Assembly (NCBI GenBank): GCA_045837725.1 | Contig: JBEWZL010000261.1 | Location: forward strand, 1-64,000 | Reading direction: 5' to 3' | Length of the DNA: 64,000 nucleotides | DNA from: Vermamoeba vermiformis | Lineage: Eukaryota > Tubulinea > Echinamoebida | In this document: positions 59,190 through 64,000 of the stretch, one piece after another | How the letters are laid out: each line of letters opens with the position of its first letter | Position numbering within the stretch: the first letter of the stretch is position 1 | Made by a program: the position numbers and the translations under genes | The notes under the pieces: model-generated | What the model saw: only the letters and a program-made list of their open reading frames with translations | What the model was told of the DNA's origin: nothing | Database searches by the model: none

Positions 59190-60735
59190 ATGTTCTCAAA
59201 TTTATTTATATGTTTATTATTGTTTGGCATTGGTTGCAGAAGCGTCGTGATTACAGATGTGACAACCGAATCTAGTTGGACTTTTGCAACCGTTCCATTT
59301 AATCCTCAATCAAATCAAACTAAATATGCACTTCAAAATAATATTACAGCAGAGTTGGTTTACTTAGAGGAGTCCATCTGTCAAAAGATCGAGCGAGACG
59401 TTGCGAACAAAATTGTCATTTTTCAAGACGGCCAATGCGACTATTTATCCGCTGTAAATAATTTAATTGATTCGCAAGCCTTGGCTGGATTATATTTTGC
59501 AACAGTATTTCGAGAGCCTGGATGGTTCTTGACGAGTGACAAGAAGATTGCGACAGTAGATTATCCGTTATTTGAAATATCGAGACAAGATGCACTTGTT
59601 GTTATAGAAAATTTACAAGCCAATTACAGCGCGACTGGATTCACAATGACCAATTTAAGCGTAAGTCATGTATTGAATCAACGTCAAATGGAATAACTCG
59701 AATCGTCATATCATTTTACGGTGTATTAATGTTCGATCAAGCTAATTTTTATTGGAACAAGGCGACGCTGGATGCAAATCCAAATCTTTGGCTACAGGCT
59801 TTCAATCATGGAGCCTTCTGGTTCTTTTGGCTATTCTTCTTTGCTATCGTTGGATTCTCACTAGCTTATGCATTGTACAAGTTCATTGCAATTATCCGCA
59901 TCCGAGGAGTCAATTTTAGAACGGGATCACCCGGATCCGTTCCGCAGATAACGCTACTCCTCATCATACTGTGCCTTCTTTTTCTATGGGCTACAAATAT
60001 CGATCCTTTCTATTCTCGAAGACTATATACGTACCAAGAGAGCGAGTGTGTCGCCGGATTTACCCTTCCGATCCTGCTGGTCTCGTGCATCTTTACTGCG
60101 ACATATTGGCTGCAATTAACGAGCAAATTTTTCTACGCGGCTCGTTGGGTCACGCGCTACAAGCTCGTCTTTTGGCTCGCTGCTGGTGCCATCAGTGCGG
60201 TCTACGTGATCTTGGTTTTCCTTCGAGCTTTCTATGTCTTGGATACTGCAGCCTCATTCATTATCGCATTCTTATTCGAGGTAGCAGTTATTATATTCTA
60301 CATCGTAGTTGGCGTCAGGGTAATTCGAAGATTACAAGGCAAAAATGCTGCATCCAACGCACGTGTTGTTTCAGAGAACAAAAAGAAAGTTATATTAAAG
60401 GTAAGCGCATATTAATATCATGTTAATGCGTGACTTACATATTAAAATAGGTTACTCAAGCGATCTTACTTTGCAGTGGCGGATTAGCTTTACACGCGAT
60501 AGCGGCACTAATTTTTCTCGCGGTGAATTTCTCAACGGCATTTCGAAGTCCTATAGCTCAAATCACTATCTTATATACATTCCCTTACGCTATAATGTTG
60601 ACAGCTAATGCACAAACATACGCGATTCAAGTACCAACTTCGAACGGCTCATCAAAATCCACAACCGGTGGAACGCACGACCGTAGCAACAGCATTGGTG
60701 GCTCACAGATGACTCCTCGTGCATCTAAAATGTAA
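59190..60735 (+). CDS. Seven-span receptor-like membrane protein with ectodomain
   Basis: About 480 aa in three exons. Signal peptide MFSNLFICLLLFGIGC, then a 150-residue ectodomain (KIVIFQDGQCDYLSAVNNLI, LFEISRQDALVVIENLQ), which resembles protease-associated or periplasmic-type folds only loosely. Seven hydrophobic spans follow: FWFFWLFFFAIVGFSLAYAL, ITLLLIILCLLFLWA, FTLPILLVSCIFTATYWL, LVFWLAAGAISAVYVILVFL, FIIAFLFEVAVIIFYIVVGV, AILLCSGGLALHAIAALIFL and QITILYTFPYAIMLTA. The tail is Ser/Thr/Gly-rich, as in phosphorylated GPCR tails. No DRY or NPxxY motif is seen, so GPCR is an inference from topology. The first intron uses the acceptor GAACAAG to keep frame. Confidence 0.75.
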
Positions 60736-61160
60736 ATAAATCGATTGGTTTAACGTCTTCAGCTATTTTTGAAATCAAAGGCAACAATCTTGTACCGCGC
60801 GATAGGCGATAAAAATTATTTAGGATTTATTCGAATCTGTTGTGCCACGTGCCTGTGTATTTACAACGAATTTTCCTCGCGCGAAATTTCACTGTGGCAA
60901 AGTTACTGTTTCGCCAACGGTGCATAAAAATTTTAAACCGGAGTATGACGACCCCAGTGAGTTAAAACACCTCGCGGATGGATAGTATGTTATAATATGC
61001 TCATGTTATGTTACCATTAGAATTTCCATTCTTGAAACGCTGTCAACGAATTTATGAATAAAACATAAATTTTATCTTTTTAATTTTATCTTTTTAGTAC
61101 AAATTCAAAATTATTCGGCGTTGTTTTCATCTTTTGTAATAACATATTCACAGCAACACA
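60736..61160. other. Intergenic 5' of the third GH16 gene
   Basis: About 425 bp, AT-rich, no coding sign; presumed promoter. Confidence 0.4.
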
Positions 61161-62729
61161 ATGCGCAGCACTGTATTTTTAATCCTTGTTGTTCTCGGAT
61201 GCACTGCAGTTGCTCGAGCTGGATGGCAACTTACATTCGGTGACGAGTTTAATGGTCAAACAGTGCTTAATTCTACTGCTTGGAGAACTTCATACACTTT
61301 TGCGCCACTGCCTATTAACGGAGAGCTTCAGTTCTACTCGCCTGGCGGTTTCACTTTCGGTTCTGATTATCTGCGCATCGTTGGAGAGAATAAATCTATC
61401 AATGGATTCGATTATCAATCTGGACTTATTACTACCAATGGAAGATATACACAAACTTTTGGATATTTCGAGATCCGATCTCGGTGGACTTCTGGTCGGG
61501 GCCTGTGGCCCGCTTTCTGGCTTTACGGGCAGTATGGAATGTGTAAGTACATTATACAGCACGAACCACTCCTATTAATTTCAGTTTCAAATCGAAAGTT
61601 GATTTCGCATCCGAATCTACTGATAACTACTAATTTTTGATCAATAGCAAAAACTACTGAAATCGACATTCTAGAATCTCTGTTACAAAACCCTGAAACG
61701 GCCTATTTGACCTACCACTGCGAAGATGGAACAAAACAGTACGCATCGTACACCGGAAACGAACTCGCGGATCAAGAGTGGCACACTTTTAGCGTGCAAT
61801 GGAATCCAAACATCATCATTTGGTACATTGATGGCATTCAACGCTTCAACACAACCACGTGCGTGCCAGACTATCCCATGTTCATTCTTGCCAACTTGGC
61901 TATCGGTGGTACTTGGCCTGGTCCTCCAAATGCCACAACGCCATTCCCGGCTTTTATGGATATGGATTACATTCGTGCTTACAAGTATGTGGCCTCAGGA
62001 GGTGTCAGTTTGACTGGTCCTGGCGAGGGCTTGCCGTTCACGATGCCGACATTGCCTGCCTTGCCGCTGGTCTCCTTCGGAGCTCCTCCGACAGTAACGC
62101 CTAACAACGCTAATCGCGGTGACAACGTGACCTTCACTTTCACTTTTACTGTTGGGGAACCTGGTTTGACCACTCCTGTAGTAGCAATGTACGTGCAAAG
62201 ATGGATGAACGGTTCTGAATCGCCCATTTCTCGCAACACTAACTTGGACTCGTTGACTGTCGGTACTACACACACAGTGAGCTTTACTGCTACGATTCCT
62301 GACTCAATGGAGGACGGTTATTACCGCGTCATTTTCGGTGTGTGGGACAACAATTGGAGTAAGAACGTTTTCTGGCAAGATTGTGTCGCTGAACTTGGTA
62401 TCAATAGCATTGTTGGTGGTCGAGGTAAGCCAGGTCACCGATACCAGTGGCCGTCAGATTTTTCTTATTTCGAACTAACTTATTGTATTTTATTAGAAAT
62501 GCAACAAGTTTCTCCTGTTGACGGAACCAGTCCAAATGGAAATTCCAACAATCCTATTGATGGATCTAGCCCTAGTGGTGGTTCTAATAATCCTGTTGAC
62601 GGATATACTCCCAATGGTGGTTCTTCTAATCCTTCGAAATCTCCCTCTGTTCGTCCCAGTACGGCCAGTTTTGTTGGATTCGAATTCGTCGTCCAATTTT
62701 CTATCGCTCTCATCGCGCTTATATTGTAA
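61161..62729 (+). CDS. GH16 beta-glucanase 3, secreted, GPI-type tail
   Basis: Third GH16 paralogue, 9 kb from the tandem pair. Signal peptide MRSTVFLILVVLGCTAVARA, catalytic LTFGDEFNGQTVL, GLWPAFWL, EIDILE active site after the conserved intron, WHTFSVQWNPNIIIWYIDG. The beta-sandwich domain is shared. The linker is a run of 14-15-residue repeats (two copies of near NNPIDGSSPSGGSNNPVDG type plus worn ones), different from both sisters, before a GPI-type end (FVVQFSIALIALIL). Frame intact, so with copy 1 it is probably active on fungal, algal or bacterial glucans. Confidence 0.95.
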
Positions 62730-63067
62730 TGTATTACAATGCCGTTTTAATATCTTGTTGTCACTTTTAAATAAACAAGTGCATGTCGATGCAGCGTATT
62801 TCTCTCAAAGATAGATAAATCGTGCTATATTGTCACCGTCCATTGCATTTGTTGCTATTGAAAGCATCGTTAAATTCTTAAGCCAGTAAATTCTTCATTG
62901 ATAAACACCTCCTTCATTTTAAGTGGTCATCAATTCCAACAGCGATGAAATTCTCGCTAGCTGCAATGTACTTGACGGCATTGATGTACCATGCTTCTAT
63001 GCTATTAATATTCGTTTTGGTCGCACTGAAGTTGCTTGGTCGGAGTCTCGTTTGAGGGATCATGTCC
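62730..63067. other. Intergenic between convergent genes
   Basis: 338 bp holding the 3' ends of the GH16 and ABCG genes; nothing else seen. Confidence 0.45.
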
Positions 63068-64000
63068 TTATTTTTGTTTATCGCGATGCAATATTATCAT
63101 TAATATGAATGCTACAACGCGATATCCGACGCCTAAGCCAATCATAGCAGCCATGTCTATGCCAAATCGATTGAGATTATAGTCCCACGTGTTGCTGCCC
63201 AGATCCAAGTCGTAAATATTCGCAAACGGAGCAACTTCACCAGCATAATACGCCTCGCTACTCCAAAATGCATATGATATGGCTTTGAGTTCGTAAGGGA
63301 ATAGCGTGATGAATCCACTCATAATGGCAGCGACTAACGTGGCAATAACAGCAGTCAAAGGAGCGTCTTTGCGATCAAAAATCATCGAGATCAGTGAGCC
63401 CAAGCCATAAACTGCAAAGTAGATGCCAAGACAGATCAAATACATTCGGCCTAGTGACGCCATAGGCATGCCAACCACGTACAACATGATGACGAAGTGA
63501 AGTGCAGCCAATGCAATGCGATAAAGCACGGACAAAGTGACGCCCAAGAAGTAACTCGCTCTGTTGTGTCCTGATGCTGCTTCGCGCCAGTAAATCACTC
63601 GTTCATCACCGAATGTTCGTACGCCTGCTGCTGATGCGGCGAGGCCGACAGCTACGTTCATGAACAGACCTTTCTGCGGGATAATGAACTCGAGAGATGA
63701 CGCGGAGAAAAGGACATATGGCGCTTTCAAAATGCCTCTGTACGCGCCACTGGCGGCCAATCCGATCAATATGCCAGCAATCAACGACAATCCGAGTTCG
63801 ATCAAGAGTGAGAGGTATCCAACTGCTTGTTGTTTGACTGCTCGAACATGAGCCAAATAGAGTTGCGTGAAGAAATTTGCACCACGTCTTCGTGCTACTT
63901 TCTTGATGTTGAAGTCTTTGTACGTCTCCGAAATCTCCTCTTTGTCCTTGGATTTCGATATTTTCTCTGTTGCTGATTTTTCCTCGTCGCTTGTAGACGA
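63068..64000 (-). CDS. ABCG-type ABC transporter, C-terminal membrane half (partial)
   Basis: The gene runs off the right edge; only the C-terminal 310 residues are in the window. An acidic/basic linker (SDEEKSATEK...SKDKEEISETYKDF) leads to VARRRGANFFTQLYLAHVRA, the usual entry of the ABCG membrane domain, then six spans with IYWREAASGHNRASYFLGV, a block characteristic of ABCG half-transporters (FYRE-like). The nucleotide-binding domain, which in this family comes first, must lie beyond 64,000. No intron in this part. Substrate unknown. Confidence 0.9.
   Translation of the reverse strand, partial: SSTSDEEKSATEKISKSKDKEEISETYKDFNIKKVARRRGANFFTQLYLAHVRAVKQQAVGYLSLLIELGLSLIAGILIGLAASGAYRGILKAPYVLFSASSLEFIIPQKGLFMNVAVGLAASAAGVRTFGDERVIYWREAASGHNRASYFLGVTLSVLYRIALAALHFVIMLYVVGMPMASLGRMYLICLGIYFAVYGLGSLISMIFDRKDAPLTAVIATLVAAIMSGFITLFPYELKAISYAFWSSEAYYAGEVAPFANIYDLDLGSNTWDYNLNRFGIDMAAMIGLGVGYRVVAFILMIILHRDKQK

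Noticed and set aside
1-64000. Bacterial contamination or symbiont origin
   Set aside because: Spliceosomal introns run through the whole window, including the bacterial-type enzymes.
1-64000. CRISPR arrays, rRNA or tRNA genes, intact transposase or reverse transcriptase genes
   Set aside because: None recognised on reading both strands; a tRNAscan or profile search could still find a degenerate one.

Overview
The window is nuclear DNA of a eukaryote. Almost every gene is cut by short GT-AG introns, mostly 45-150 nt, with AT-rich bodies and many CTAAT/CTAAC-like branch sites. Genes are packed at about one per 2 kb, on both strands, often only 60-250 bp apart. The content (Med21, RapGAP, dsRNA-binding protein, N-terminal-cysteine dioxygenase, cathepsin, progesterone-receptor-type cytochrome b5, ABCG and ZIP transporters, F-box/LRR and NACHT-HEAT proteins, GPI-type GH16 glucanases) fits a free-living unicellular eukaryote. 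Amoebozoa is a guess; I cannot name a species.

Layout. 1-2,660: non-coding repeat block with three repeat families, two of them rich in hairpins. 3,314-18,073: Pho84-type phosphate transporter, a very large NACHT-HEAT protein, isoaspartyl dipeptidase (all -), mitochondrial-type cysteine synthase (+) and Mediator Med21 (-). 18,271-27,370: RI-type LRR protein (+), then RapGAP, four-dsRBM protein and CRAL-TRIO protein (-). 27,867-38,390: small type I membrane protein (+), cathepsin (-), large uncharacterised protein (+), DXD glycosyltransferase (+), peptide deformylase (-), four-helix membrane protein (+). 39,011-48,321: ZIP transporter (-), an unresolved stretch, small acidic protein (+), SAM-PB1-PAS-PAS protein (-), MAPR protein (-), PPR-like protein with a charged tail (+). 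48,828-62,729: a family-expansion block with three GH16 glucanases and two F-box-LRR paralogues, plus ADO dioxygenase, PlsC-type acyltransferase and a 7TM receptor-like protein. The window ends inside an ABCG half-transporter.

The genes do not form one pathway. Themes are sensing and signalling (NACHT-HEAT, RapGAP, PAS/SAM/PB1, 7TM, N-degron oxygen sensing), uptake (phosphate, zinc, ABC) and digestion of glucans and protein (GH16, cathepsin).

Most unusual features: (1) a palindrome array at the left end whose copies show compensatory arm changes; (2) an intron in the dsRNA-binding-protein gene bounded by 77-bp inverted repeats lying against both splice sites; (3) a NACHT domain split by a long acidic insert; (4) repeated single-base frame offsets in otherwise intact genes, which may be base-calling errors or real recoding. 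All exon joins were made by eye and some are provisional.
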